NCBI RefSeq assembly: GCF_014640335.1
Contig: NZ_BMGT01000001.1
Location: 1,364,001 to 1,428,000 of the forward strand
Direction of reading: 5' to 3'
Length of the DNA: 64,000 nucleotides
Source of the DNA: Edaphobacter dinghuensis
GTDB lineage: Bacteria; Acidobacteriota; Terriglobia; Terriglobales; Acidobacteriaceae
Part shown: positions 56,844-64,000 of the stretch, piece after piece
How the letters are laid out: every line of letters starts with the position of its first letter
Position numbering within the stretch: the first letter of the stretch is position 1
Position numbers and translations under genes: made by a program
The notes under the pieces: model-generated
What the model saw: the letters and a program-made list of their open reading frames with translations, nothing else
The model's database searches: none
Told to the model about the DNA's origin: nothing

Positions 56844-57044
56844 ATGAAATATCAGATCGATTTTGAGCAGGAAGAAGATGGCCGCTGGATCGCAGAGATT
56901 GAAGATCTTCCCGGCGTCATGGCTTACGGCTCCTCGAAGACCGATGCTGAATCGAATGTTGAGGCCATGGCCCTGCGCGTGATCGCAGACCGTATCGAAC
57001 GCGAACATAAGACCATGAGCCAGGTCGAGTTCGCAGTCGCATGA
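56844..57044 (+). CDS. hicB: HicB-type antitoxin
   Basis: This 66-residue protein is a minimal HicB: KYQIDFEQEEDGRWIAEIED, then LPGVMAYGSSKTDAESNVEA. It has the partial RNase H-like fold but no C-terminal DNA-binding domain, so it is a stand-alone antitoxin of the short type. It should bind and block the HicA protein encoded next. The stop overlaps the hicA start by 4 bp (ATGA). The order hicB-hicA is the reverse of the most common arrangement. The pair sits between the aminotransferase and serA genes, which suggests insertion into a serine operon. Confidence 0.85.
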   Translation: MKYQIDFEQEEDGRWIAEIEDLPGVMAYGSSKTDAESNVEAMALRVIADRIEREHKTMSQVEFAVA

Positions 57045-57259
57045 GCCAGTGGCCCAGCTCCAAAGCCAGAAAAGTTTTGAAAGCACTTCAACGAATCGGC
57101 TGGGTCGAACATCACATTGTCAAAGGCAGTTCACACCAGCAACTCAAGCGCTCCGGCTACCCGGACTTTACATGGGCCTTTCACGATAGCGAAGAGATAG
57201 GCCCCAGGATGCTTGCTCGCATCGCCAAACATACCGGCCTCAAACCGGAAGACTTATAG
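57041..57259 (+). CDS. hicA: HicA-type toxin
   Basis: This 72-residue double-stranded-RNA-binding-fold toxin has KVLKALQRIGWVEHHIVKGS followed by the catalytic histidine H32 in the GSSHQQL motif. The C-terminal helix is ARIAKHTGLKPEDL. HicA toxins cleave mRNA when free of HicB. The third strand region, YPDFTWAFHDSEEIG, is atypical in having Trp and acidic residues where most have PxHxxKEl. The start overlaps the hicB stop by 4 bp and serA begins 20 bp after its stop, so the three are probably co-transcribed. Confidence 0.85.
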   Translation: MSQWPSSKARKVLKALQRIGWVEHHIVKGSSHQQLKRSGYPDFTWAFHDSEEIGPRMLARIAKHTGLKPEDL

Positions 57260-57279
57260 CTCGTACAAAGAAAGGCCTC

Positions 57280-58896
57280 ATGAAGATCGTTCTCGCCGAA
57301 AAAGTCTCGCCTGCCACCCTTGCCGTCTTCCAGCAGGAGCCAGGCTGGAATGTTGTCACGCCTGACCAGATTAAGAACGGCCTCGCCGCCGAACTTGCCG
57401 ATGCTGACGCGCTTGTCGTCCGCTCCGCCGTTCAGGTCGATGCCAAGCTGCTTGAGTCCGCGCCGAAGCTGCGCGTGATTGGCCGCGCCGGTGTCGGCGT
57501 CGACAACATCGACACCCCGGCTGCCACGCATCGCGGCATCGTCGTGATGAACACGCCGGGCGCCAACGCCGTCGCCGTTGCCGAACTGACGCTTGGCTTG
57601 ATGGTCTCGATGGCCCGCTCCGTGCCTCGTGCCAACGCGACCATGCACCAGGGCAAGTGGGAGAAGAAGTCGCTGCAGGGGCAGGAGCTTCGCGGCAAGA
57701 CGCTCGGCATTGTCGGCCTGGGCCGCGTCGGACTTGAGGTTGCACGTCGCGCCAAGGCGTTCGGCATGAACCTGATCGGCTACGATCCGTTCATCGCGCC
57801 GGTGATCGCGCGCGAGAACGATGTGACGCTGGTTCCTATCGACGAGATCTTCAAGGAGTCCGATTATCTGACGCTGCACGTCGGTCTCACTACGCAGACC
57901 GAGGGGCTGATCAACGCGACCTCGCTGGCCATCATGAAGAAGGGCGTCCGCATCGTTAACTGCGCTCGCGGCGAGCTGATCGTCGAACAGGCGCTGGCCG
58001 ATGCGATCAAGTCCGGCCACGTTGCCGGTGCTGCCCTTGACGTCTTCCATCAGGAGCCGCTCAAAGAGTCGATCTTCCACAACCTTGACAACGTCATTCT
58101 GTCGCCACACATCGCCGGTTCGACCGACGAGGCGCAGGAGGCCATCGGCATCCAGCTTGCGATGCAGGTGCGTGATTACCTCAAGCTTGGTGTGGTGCAG
58201 AACGCGGTCAACCTGCCCAGCCTGTCGCACGAGGAGTACATCGAAGTTGCGCCGTACATCGAGATGGCGGAGCGCCTTGGCCACTTCCTCTCGCATGCTA
58301 CGCCGGGCAATCTGGAGAATATCCAGATCACCTATACGGGACGCATCGCGCAGGGTAAGACCGACCTTATTCGGAACGCTGCTATCGCGGGCATCTTTGC
58401 TGAAGAAGAGGGCGTCAACCGCATCAACGCAGCTTCGGTGGTTGCTGAGCGCGGCATTCGCATTCAGGAAGATAAGAAGGAGTTCACCACGGGGGGCGCG
58501 GGTTCCGTGCTGAAGCTCGTGCTGCACTCCTCTGATGGTGAAACCAGTGCATCGGCGACGGTTCTTCATGGAACCTCGCCGCGCTTGTTGACCTACGATG
58601 GCATCGACATCGAGGCTCCCCTGAATGGAACGCTGGTTTCGATTCGCAACCACGATGTTCCCGGTGTTGTGGGCCGCATCGGCACGATCCTTGGCGAACA
58701 CCAGGTCAATATTGCGAACTTCGCTCTTGGCCGGTCGAACGGCTCCAGCCGCTCCAGCCGCGTTCCGCAGGGACAGGCGCTGGCGGTGGTGCAGATCGAC
58801 GTTCCCAGCGCAGCTTCGGCCAACGCTGCCGTCGAGGCTTTGCGTAAGGTAGAGGCGATTGCCAGCGTTCGGCTGGTGGAACTCGGCAAGCTGTAG
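57280..58896 (+). CDS. serA: D-3-phosphoglycerate dehydrogenase
   Basis: This 538-residue enzyme oxidises 3-phosphoglycerate with NAD in the first committed step of serine synthesis. The Rossmann motif is GIVGLGRVGLEVARRAK. Catalytic residues are Arg in IVNCARGELIVEQ, Glu in VFHQEPL and His in ILSPHIAGSTDEA. The long form also has an allosteric substrate-binding domain (about 320-450) and a C-terminal ACT domain (about 455-538). An unusual Ser/Arg-rich loop, NGSSRSSRVPQG, interrupts the ACT domain. It lies 20 bp after hicA, with the likely transaminase upstream of that, and a strong terminator follows. Feedback control by serine through the ACT domain is usual in the family. Confidence 0.96.
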   Translation: MKIVLAEKVSPATLAVFQQEPGWNVVTPDQIKNGLAAELADADALVVRSAVQVDAKLLESAPKLRVIGRAGVGVDNIDTPAATHRGIVVMNTPGANAVAVAELTLGLMVSMARSVPRANATMHQGKWEKKSLQGQELRGKTLGIVGLGRVGLEVARRAKAFGMNLIGYDPFIAPVIARENDVTLVPIDEIFKESDYLTLHVGLTTQTEGLINATSLAIMKKGVRIVNCARGELIVEQALADAIKSGHVAGAALDVFHQEPLKESIFHNLDNVILSPHIAGSTDEAQEAIGIQLAMQVRDYLKLGVVQNAVNLPSLSHEEYIEVAPYIEMAERLGHFLSHATPGNLENIQITYTGRIAQGKTDLIRNAAIAGIFAEEEGVNRINAASVVAERGIRIQEDKKEFTTGGAGSVLKLVLHSSDGETSASATVLHGTSPRLLTYDGIDIEAPLNGTLVSIRNHDVPGVVGRIGTILGEHQVNIANFALGRSNGSSRSSRVPQGQALAVVQIDVPSAASANAAVEALRKVEAIASVRLVELGKL

Positions 58897-58911
58897 TTAT
58901 TTGCTCTAACG

Positions 58912-58944
58912 AAGCCGTGGACTCTTATGAGTCCACGGCTTTTG
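58912..58944 (+). terminator. Intrinsic terminator of serA
   Basis: AAGCCGTGGACTC (58912-58924) and GAGTCCACGGCTT (58929-58941) form a perfect 13-bp stem with a TTAT loop. It is followed by TTGTTTTTG. Confidence 0.95.
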
Positions 58945-58968
58945 TTTTTGGGGGTGGTAAACCTAAAA

Positions 58969-59018
58969 GCGAAATACAGGGGTTTCTCCACTGCGCTTCG
59001 CTCCGGTCGAGATGACGT
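58969..59018 (-). repeat. REP-like dispersed repeat, copy E
   Basis: The plus strand reads GCGAAATACAGGGGTTTCTC and then CACTGCGCTTCGCTCCGGTCGAGATGACG, the same orientation as copy D. It lies between the serA terminator and the end of the small membrane-protein gene. Confidence 0.8.
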
Positions 59019-59093
59019 TCGGTTGTGGTAGGAGAGGGGCTTTGTCTAAAGCTGCAAAGGGAATTAGCTTCCAAGCAATCAATGGCAAGCTGT

Positions 59094-59357
59094 TTAGCCT
59101 TGGACCCTGAGGGTGCCGAAGAGAAGATAGACGCCAGCGGTGGCGACTGCTGCGATTGCGCCGACTCCGATGCCGACCAGAACGCCTGAGGTCAATGCGC
59201 TCAGAAGGTTTTGTGTGTCGGCGGGGAACTGGCTGGAGTAGTGCTGGTAGAAGAAGAAGCTGGAGATGGCGATGGTGAGGATGCCGATCGACAGGCCGAC
59301 CAGAACGGAGATAGCCAGGCATCTTGCCCATCTGGCCGTCTTTGCGGGCGTTTGCAT
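59094..59357 (-). CDS. Small membrane protein, two transmembrane helices
   Basis: This 87-residue protein begins MQTPAKTARW and has two long hydrophobic segments, CLAISVLVGLSIGILTIAIS and VGIGVGAIAAVATAGVYLLF, separated by a polar loop. I do not recognise the family. The start lies 2 bp after the stop of the dihydrouridine synthase gene, so translation is probably coupled. Glycine repeats in the second helix (GIGVGAIAA) could mediate helix packing. Confidence 0.7.
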   Translation of the reverse strand: MQTPAKTARWARCLAISVLVGLSIGILTIAISSFFFYQHYSSQFPADTQNLLSALTSGVLVGIGVGAIAAVATAGVYLLFGTLRVQG

Positions 59358-59359
59358 TC

Positions 59360-60589
59360 TTAGACGAGTATAGCGTCTACTTCTTCCCGCTTCGTCTCGA
59401 AGAAGTGTTCTACGGCGTCGAGTACCGCTGCGCCATTCTTCGCGTCGAAGATCTGCTTGCGCAGCGCGGAGCCGCCGGGAACGCCGTGCGTGAACCAGCT
59501 GGCGAACTGCTTCATCTTGCCGACGCAGTCGCGGTGGCGCTGGTCGCGGGCGATCTGGCCGGAGGCGGTGATGGCTGCAGCGCGGGCGGCTTCGGCCTGT
59601 TCTTCGAGAGCGATCTCGTCGACCATCATCTGAAAATAGGTGCGAATCATGCGGTAGCGGTCTTCGTCGGTCGGCTTGTCGTAGGTGCCGATGCCTGTGG
59701 CTTCTTTTGAAGCGGTGTACTGCGCGATCTGGCGGAAGATCCACGGATTCGACGGGGCGGTGCGGCCGATCATCACGGCATCGCAGCCGGTGGCATCGAC
59801 CATGGCGGCAGCATCTTCGGGGGTGCGAATGTCGCCGTTGCCGATTACTGGAATTTTGACGGCATCTTTGACGGCGGCGATGTACTCCCAGCGCGCCTGT
59901 CCGGTGTAGCCGTCTTCGCGGGTGCGGGCGTGGAGTGCGGCGGCGTTGAGGCCGCAGTCTTCGGCCATCTTTGCCAGCTCGACGCAGACGATGTTGGCAT
60001 CGTTCCAGCCGATGCGGAACTTTACGGTGAAGGGAATTGTGACGGCAGCGCGAACGGCCTTGAAGATGGTCTCAATCAGAGGCAGGTCGCGCAGCAGGCC
60101 GGAGCCGCCGTTGCAGGCAACGACGCGCTTGGCGGGGCAGCCGAGGTTGAGGTCGACGAGATCGAAGCCGGCATCCTGAACGATGCGTGCCGAGTCGGCA
60201 AGCGTCTCGGGGTTTGAGCCGAAGAGTTGCGCCGAGATGGGGTGCTCGTCGTCGTAGTAGGTGAGGTAGCGTTTGCGCTTGGTCTCGCGCATCCGCGAGA
60301 GGCCGTCGGCCGAGGTGAACTCGGTCATGATGAGGCCGCAGCCGGATTGCTGGTTCGTCGTCGCCTGTTCTACGTTTGCGCTGTCGGCGTTGGCGGTGAA
60401 CTGGCTGGCGTTCTTGATGAAGCGGCGGAAGACTGTATCGGTCACTCCGGCCATGGGTGCGAGAACGGTCGCGGGAGCGATCTTCACATTGCCGATGGTG
60501 AGTGTGGCCGGGACGCGCGCGTGCTCGGGCATGGCGTGCTCCGCTGGGTCGTCCCAGTGCTTCTGCTCGAGTGTGTAGCGCTTCTTCAT
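59360..60589 (-). CDS. dusB: tRNA-dihydrouridine synthase
   Basis: This 409-residue FMN enzyme reduces uridines in the D-loop of tRNA. The N-terminal barrel holds TVLAPMAGVTDTVFRRF, then SAQLFGSNPETLADSARI, VDLNLGCPAKRVVACNGGSG (with the catalytic Cys), VKFRIGWND, LHARTREDGYTG, IPVIGNGDI and VMIGRTAPSNPWIF. The last segment, with G-x-N-PWIF, resembles the DusB group. It is longer than typical Dus proteins because of insertions near residue 60 (an Ala/Asn/Glu-rich stretch) and in the C-terminal helical domain. I start at the ATG at 60589; the first in-frame start at 60631 is not supported. It follows rpmE on the same strand and overlaps its terminator region. Confidence 0.93.
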   Translation of the reverse strand: MKKRYTLEQKHWDDPAEHAMPEHARVPATLTIGNVKIAPATVLAPMAGVTDTVFRRFIKNASQFTANADSANVEQATTNQQSGCGLIMTEFTSADGLSRMRETKRKRYLTYYDDEHPISAQLFGSNPETLADSARIVQDAGFDLVDLNLGCPAKRVVACNGGSGLLRDLPLIETIFKAVRAAVTIPFTVKFRIGWNDANIVCVELAKMAEDCGLNAAALHARTREDGYTGQARWEYIAAVKDAVKIPVIGNGDIRTPEDAAAMVDATGCDAVMIGRTAPSNPWIFRQIAQYTASKEATGIGTYDKPTDEDRYRMIRTYFQMMVDEIALEEQAEAARAAAITASGQIARDQRHRDCVGKMKQFASWFTHGVPGGSALRKQIFDAKNGAAVLDAVEHFFETKREEVDAILV

Positions 60590-60614
60590 AAGGTCAAAAT
60601 AAGGTTGGTGAAAA

Positions 60615-60643
60615 CGAAAGGCCCCCGCCAAAGCGGAGGCCTT
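60615..60643 (-). terminator. Intrinsic terminator after rpmE
   Basis: On the minus strand GGCCTCCGC pairs with GCGGGGGCC around a TTTG loop, followed by TTTCGTTTT. It lies about 20 bp past the rpmE stop and just before the dus start, so dus probably depends on read-through or on its own promoter. Confidence 0.85.
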
Positions 60644-60661
60644 CGGGTTGCTTGGCTCCGC

Positions 60662-60898
60662 TTACTTCGCGGCGGCTTCTGCCTTGCCGGCGTCGGACTT
60701 GGCGAACTTGCGGCGGAAGCGCTCGACGCGGCCTGCGGTGTCGACCAGCTTCTGCTTACCGGTGAAGAACGGGTGGCAGGCAGAGCAGATTTCAAGGACG
60801 ATATCGCCCTTGTGCGTGGAGCGGGTCTCGAAGTGGTTACCGCAGGCGCACTTGACGGTGATGGTCTCGTAATTCGGGTGAATTCCTTCTTTGGGCAT
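60662..60898 (-). CDS. rpmE: 50S ribosomal protein L31, zinc-binding form
   Basis: This 78-residue ribosomal protein starts [20 protein letters not shown] and contains [20 protein letters not shown]. Cysteines in CAC and CSAC form the zinc site of the C+ type of L31. The C-terminus ([18 protein letters not shown]) is longer than in E. coli, with an Ala/Lys tail. It bridges the 50S and 30S subunits. A strong terminator follows. Confidence 0.97.
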   Translation of the reverse strand: MPKEGIHPNYETITVKCACGNHFETRSTHKGDIVLEICSACHPFFTGKQKLVDTAGRVERFRRKFAKSDAGKAEAAAK

Positions 60899-61127
60899 GA
60901 TTCTAATTATCCTTTGGCTGATGTAGTGCTGATTGGCGCTTTCCGGGTCGCGGTTCGCTTGCGAACGGTATGGTCACGTCACATCGAATGCCTGTCGCGA
61001 TTGCCGGGCAGACCCCTGTTTGGGAGACTGCAGGCGCTTTCTTCAGTTTATCCTACTTATCCGATATTCACATCTAGATTCGCACAGCGGCATTTCGATT
61101 CAGGTGCTGCCATACTAGGGTACGGCC

Positions 61128-61883
61128 ATGATTGAGATTTGTCCGATATGCGAGGGGTCCGGCCTGCAGGTGATCCGGCAGGATGGCAAGCAGTTTGTGC
61201 GTGACTGCACCTGCCGCGTGCAGCGGCGGGCGGCGCGGATGCTGGAGCGGGCGCATATTCCGAAGCGCTACGAGCACTGCTCGCTTGAGAGCTATGAGAC
61301 GAACTTTCCCTCGTCGCACCGGACACTGGGAGCGGCGCATCTGCGTGCGCGAAAGTTTGTGGAGGGGTATCCCGTTGAAACTGCGGGGACGGGGCTTTTG
61401 CTCACTGGTTCCATTGGGGTGGGTAAGACGCATCTTGCTGTCGGCATCTTGCAGGCGTTGGTGACGGAGCGCGGGGCGACGGGGCTATTTTTTGATTATC
61501 GCGATTTGCTGAAGCAGGTGCAGAACAGCTATAACCGGCAGGTTTCGGCGACGGAGCTGGAGATTCTTGCGCCGGTGTTTGAGGCTGAGGTCCTGGTACT
61601 GGATGAACTGGGCGCATCGAAGCCGACGGACTGGGTGTGGGACACGGTCGCGCACATTTTGAACACTCGGTACAACGACCGCCGCACCACCATTATCACC
61701 ACGAACTATGCGAACATGGGTCCGCTTGGCGCGGAGCCGGGTACACGGGTGTCGATGCGCGAAGAGACACTGGGCGACCGCATCGGAGAGCGCATGCGTT
61801 CGCGGTTGCAGGAGATGTGTGTCGTGGTTGAGATGCAGGGCGAAGATTTTCGCCAGAAGGTCAAGCGGGCCAGCTTCGCATAA
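61128..61883 (+). CDS. DnaC/IstB-like AAA+ ATPase with N-terminal zinc finger
   Basis: This 251-residue ATPase resembles the helicase loaders DnaC and DnaI. An N-terminal zinc finger has CPICEGSG and CTCRVQRR. The AAA+ core shows Walker A in LLTGSIGVGKTHLAVG, Walker B in VLVLDELGASKPTDW, sensor 1 in TTIITTNYAN and sensor 2 in GDRIGERMRSRL. It most likely loads DnaB at replication or repair sites. It is not next to a transposase, which argues against IstB of an IS21 element. The gene starts about 230 bp from rpmE on the other strand and is followed after 90 bp by the formate dehydrogenase-like gene. Confidence 0.88.
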   Translation: MIEICPICEGSGLQVIRQDGKQFVRDCTCRVQRRAARMLERAHIPKRYEHCSLESYETNFPSSHRTLGAAHLRARKFVEGYPVETAGTGLLLTGSIGVGKTHLAVGILQALVTERGATGLFFDYRDLLKQVQNSYNRQVSATELEILAPVFEAEVLVLDELGASKPTDWVWDTVAHILNTRYNDRRTTIITTNYANMGPLGAEPGTRVSMREETLGDRIGERMRSRLQEMCVVVEMQGEDFRQKVKRASFA

Positions 61884-61973
61884 CTGATCCTGTTCCGCTG
61901 TGTAAAGCGTCTCGATTCCTTGCGGTGAAACGCCTACTATGCTCCTACGCATCAGAAGGCTACAGAGGGCGCG

Positions 61974-64000
61974 ATGAAAAAGCTGCTTAACACTCCTGCC
62001 GACGTTGCACCGAATACGCATCTCAGCATCGACGGGCTTCAGGTTCCTGTTCACTCCGGCGAACCTCTGATTGATGTCCTCAATCTCTATGCCGAGACTC
62101 GGAGCCGCAAACCGATTCCGCAGGTCTGCTATTTGCCGCAGATGGGTCCGATTCAGACCTGCGATACCTGCATGGTCAAGGTCAACGGAGAGCTGGCTCG
62201 CGCCTGCGGCACACGTGCTGTTGCCGGCATGGTTGTCGAGACTACGGGCGAGGCTGTCGACATCGCCCAGCGCGAAGCCTTCGACCGAATTCTGCAAAAT
62301 CACATGCTCTATTGCACGGTCTGCGATAACAACAATCAGAACTGCACGGTGCACAACACCACGGCTTTGCTCGATGTGAAGCACCAGTCGCGCCCATATA
62401 CGCCGAAGCCTTATCCACAGGACCACTCCAATCCGTTTTATCGGTACGATCCTGACCAGTGCATTCTTTGCGGTCGCTGCGTCGAGTCGTGCCAGAGCGT
62501 GCAGGTCAACGAGACGCTTTCGATTGACTGGGAGAGTGACCATCCTCGCGTTTTGTGGGATGGCGGCGAAAAGATTGATGGATCAAGCTGTGTCTCCTGC
62601 GGACATTGCGTCACTGTCTGCCCCTGCAACGCGCTGATGGAAAAGTCGATGCTCGGCCATGCGGGTTATCTCACCAACCTGCCGGGCAAGGTTCTGGATG
62701 ACATGATCGACGTCGTCAAGGCGATCGAACCACCTATCGGTTACGGTCCTATTCTTGCGCTCTCTGAGATTGAGTCGGAGATGCGCCATGCTCGCGTGAA
62801 GCGCACCAAGACCGTTTGTACGTACTGTGCTGTCGGGTGTTCTTTTGAGGTCTGGACGCGCGACCGTCACATCCTTAAGATCGAGCCGAGTCATGGACCG
62901 GCGAATGGAATCTCTACCTGCATCAAGGGTAAGTTTGCCTGGGGCCACATCAATGCAGAAGACCGCCTGACCAAGCCGCTGCTGCGCGATGGCGATACCT
63001 TTCGCGAGATCGCGTGGGACGAGGCGCTCGACATCATCGAGAAGAAGTTTAAGCAGGTGAAGCAAGACCATGGCCCGGACGCGCTCGCTTTTATTGCTTC
63101 TTCGAAGTGCACCAACGAAGAGAGCTATCTGATGCAGAAGCTCGCGCGTGCTGTTGTCGGAACGAACAACGTCGACAATTGCGCCCGGTACTGTCAGAAC
63201 CCGGCAACGATGGGGTTGCAGCGGACGGTTGGCTATGGTGGCGACTCTGGTTCTATTGCCGATATTGAAAAGGCCGGCCTTGTTCTCATCGTGGGAGCTA
63301 ACCCGGCGGAGAACCATCCTGTCCTTGCCACTCGCATCAAGCGTAGCCACAAATACCGCGGTCAGAGGCTGATCGTCGCCGATCTGCGCAAGCACGAGAT
63401 GGCCGAGCGCGCCGATATCTTCTTTCGCCCCAAGCCTGCTACCGATGCGGTCTGGATGAACGGCGTCGCCCGGTACATTCTTGACCACAAGCTGCACAAG
63501 CCTGAGTTTATCGACCAGTGGGTCAATCACTTCGATGCGTACGCCAAATCGCTTGAACCTTACACGCTTGAATATGTCGAGCGCATCACGGGCATCTCGC
63601 AGGATACGCTGATCACCGTTGCCAATGAGATCGCCGCTGCTGACGGCGTTTGCATTCTCTTTGCTATGGGCGTGACGCAGCACTGTGGTGGTTCCGACAC
63701 CGCTACCAGCCTCTCGAATCTTCTGCTGCTGACGGGTAACTACATGCGTCCGGGCGCGGGTGCCTATCCTCTGCGCGGGCACAACAATGTTCAGGGAGCC
63801 AGCGATCTCGGCTCGATGCCGAATGTGTTTTCCGGTTATCAGAAGGTAGACGATGAGGCTGTCAGGGCCAAGTTTGCTGCGGACTGGGGAGTGACATTGC
63901 CTACGACGACCGGCAAGGACAATCACCAGATGATCGACGCCATCCTCGTTGGCAGTCTGAAGGTGCTTTACATCAAAGGCGAAGACACAATCACCTCGGA
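61974..64000 (+). CDS. Formate dehydrogenase-like molybdoenzyme, YrhE/YjgC type, 3'-truncated
   Basis: The first 675 codons of a large molybdoenzyme run off the right edge. The N-terminal region (1-270) carries a 2Fe-2S domain (QVCYLPQMGPIQTCDTC), a cysteine cluster CTVCDNNNQNC, and two 4Fe-4S motifs (CILCGRCVESC, CVSCGHCVTVC). The Mo domain begins with CTYCAVGCSFEVW. The active-site segment NNVDNCARYCQNPATMGLQR places C407 as the Mo ligand. The normal His after it is Gln (Q408), as in Bacillus YrhE/YjgC-type proteins, to my recollection. The codon is TGT, so no selenocysteine is involved. Formate oxidation is the usual annotation, but the substrate is uncertain. The ATG at 61974 has GAGGG upstream. 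Confidence 0.92.
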   Translation, partial: MKKLLNTPADVAPNTHLSIDGLQVPVHSGEPLIDVLNLYAETRSRKPIPQVCYLPQMGPIQTCDTCMVKVNGELARACGTRAVAGMVVETTGEAVDIAQREAFDRILQNHMLYCTVCDNNNQNCTVHNTTALLDVKHQSRPYTPKPYPQDHSNPFYRYDPDQCILCGRCVESCQSVQVNETLSIDWESDHPRVLWDGGEKIDGSSCVSCGHCVTVCPCNALMEKSMLGHAGYLTNLPGKVLDDMIDVVKAIEPPIGYGPILALSEIESEMRHARVKRTKTVCTYCAVGCSFEVWTRDRHILKIEPSHGPANGISTCIKGKFAWGHINAEDRLTKPLLRDGDTFREIAWDEALDIIEKKFKQVKQDHGPDALAFIASSKCTNEESYLMQKLARAVVGTNNVDNCARYCQNPATMGLQRTVGYGGDSGSIADIEKAGLVLIVGANPAENHPVLATRIKRSHKYRGQRLIVADLRKHEMAERADIFFRPKPATDAVWMNGVARYILDHKLHKPEFIDQWVNHFDAYAKSLEPYTLEYVERITGISQDTLITVANEIAAADGVCILFAMGVTQHCGGSDTATSLSNLLLLTGNYMRPGAGAYPLRGHNNVQGASDLGSMPNVFSGYQKVDDEAVRAKFAADWGVTLPTTTGKDNHQMIDAILVGSLKVLYIKGEDTITS

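Noticed and set aside
57181..58701. 506-codon minus-strand frame opposite serA
   Set aside because: Antisense shadow; serA on the plus strand has all family motifs.
61128..61883. IstB of an IS21-type insertion sequence
   Set aside because: No transposase gene, no terminal inverted repeats, and the N-terminal zinc finger fits a DnaC/DnaI-like loader.
63180..63197. Selenocysteine at the formate dehydrogenase active site
   Set aside because: The codon at C407 is TGT, not TGA, so cysteine is encoded.
62583..63926. 447-codon minus-strand frame opposite the formate dehydrogenase-like gene
   Set aside because: Antisense shadow of a gene with clear iron-sulfur and Mo motifs.

Overview
The window looks like chromosomal DNA from a soil acidobacterium of the Acidobacteriaceae type (the Granulicella, Edaphobacter and Terriglobus group). 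I infer this from protein families typical of that phylum: an Oar-like TonB receptor of about 1170 residues with an N-terminal carboxypeptidase-regulatory-like domain, a TIGR03435-type secreted protein, a CRTAC1/ASPIC protein, a propeller-type sensor kinase, and a dense supply of secreted carbohydrate enzymes. No species can be named from sequence reading alone. About 51 protein genes and one tRNA gene are supported. No phage, insertion sequence, CRISPR array or rRNA was seen.

Layout. 1-6 kb: an edge-truncated secreted protein, an SMP-30-like propeller, tRNA-Cys, two tandem Prx6-type peroxiredoxins, a PhzF-like protein and a lone receiver. 6-15 kb: recG, an ABC-2 exporter pair, an M24 peptidase with two small membrane proteins, and an EAL-PAS protein. 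14.9-26.8 kb: a carbohydrate locus with a KdgF-like cupin, a GH105 hydrolase, an SGNH acetylesterase, a TonB receptor, a GH141-like beta-helix protein, a GH29 fucosidase and an IclR regulator. It has the character of a SusD-less utilisation locus for acetylated, fucosylated pectic material. 26.9-33 kb: a minus-strand operon with a CRTAC1 protein, a propeller histidine kinase, a NarL-type regulator and a small secreted protein. 33-37.5 kb: envelope polysaccharide genes (GT39-like, rfbC, a sugar transferase, GT4). 37.5-39.6 kb: a DciA-like DUF721 gene, gatC and gatA. 39.6-46.6 kb: an HPP protein, a cytochrome b-molybdopterin oxidoreductase fusion, an MFS carrier, a TolC-like protein and a DsbA-like protein. 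46.7-50.6 kb: an ECF sigma factor operon with a zinc-finger/HEAT anti-sigma candidate, a double-PDZ protein and a radical SAM enzyme. 50.8-64 kb: RNase H, a MarR regulator diverging from a BtuB-like receptor, a TIGR03435 protein, a YqeY-like protein, a serine biosynthesis pair split by hicBA, dus, rpmE, a DnaC-like ATPase and the start of a formate dehydrogenase-like gene.

Two non-coding repeat families stand out. One is a probable intergenic element seen twice (about 10.67 and 33.10 kb). It has a G/C-rich leader, then two or three 26-nt units at a 30-nt period, then a terminator-like hairpin. I know no name for it. The other is a REP-like family at five loci with conserved flanks around a variable palindrome. 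One copy trails into 43-bp tandem repeats and another lies between a gene start and its neighbour.

The best functional link is KdgF-like cupin plus GH105. GH105 enzymes release 4,5-unsaturated uronate, and KdgF opens that product. The neighbouring esterase, fucosidase and receptor genes fit the same polysaccharide, although the substrate is inferred.
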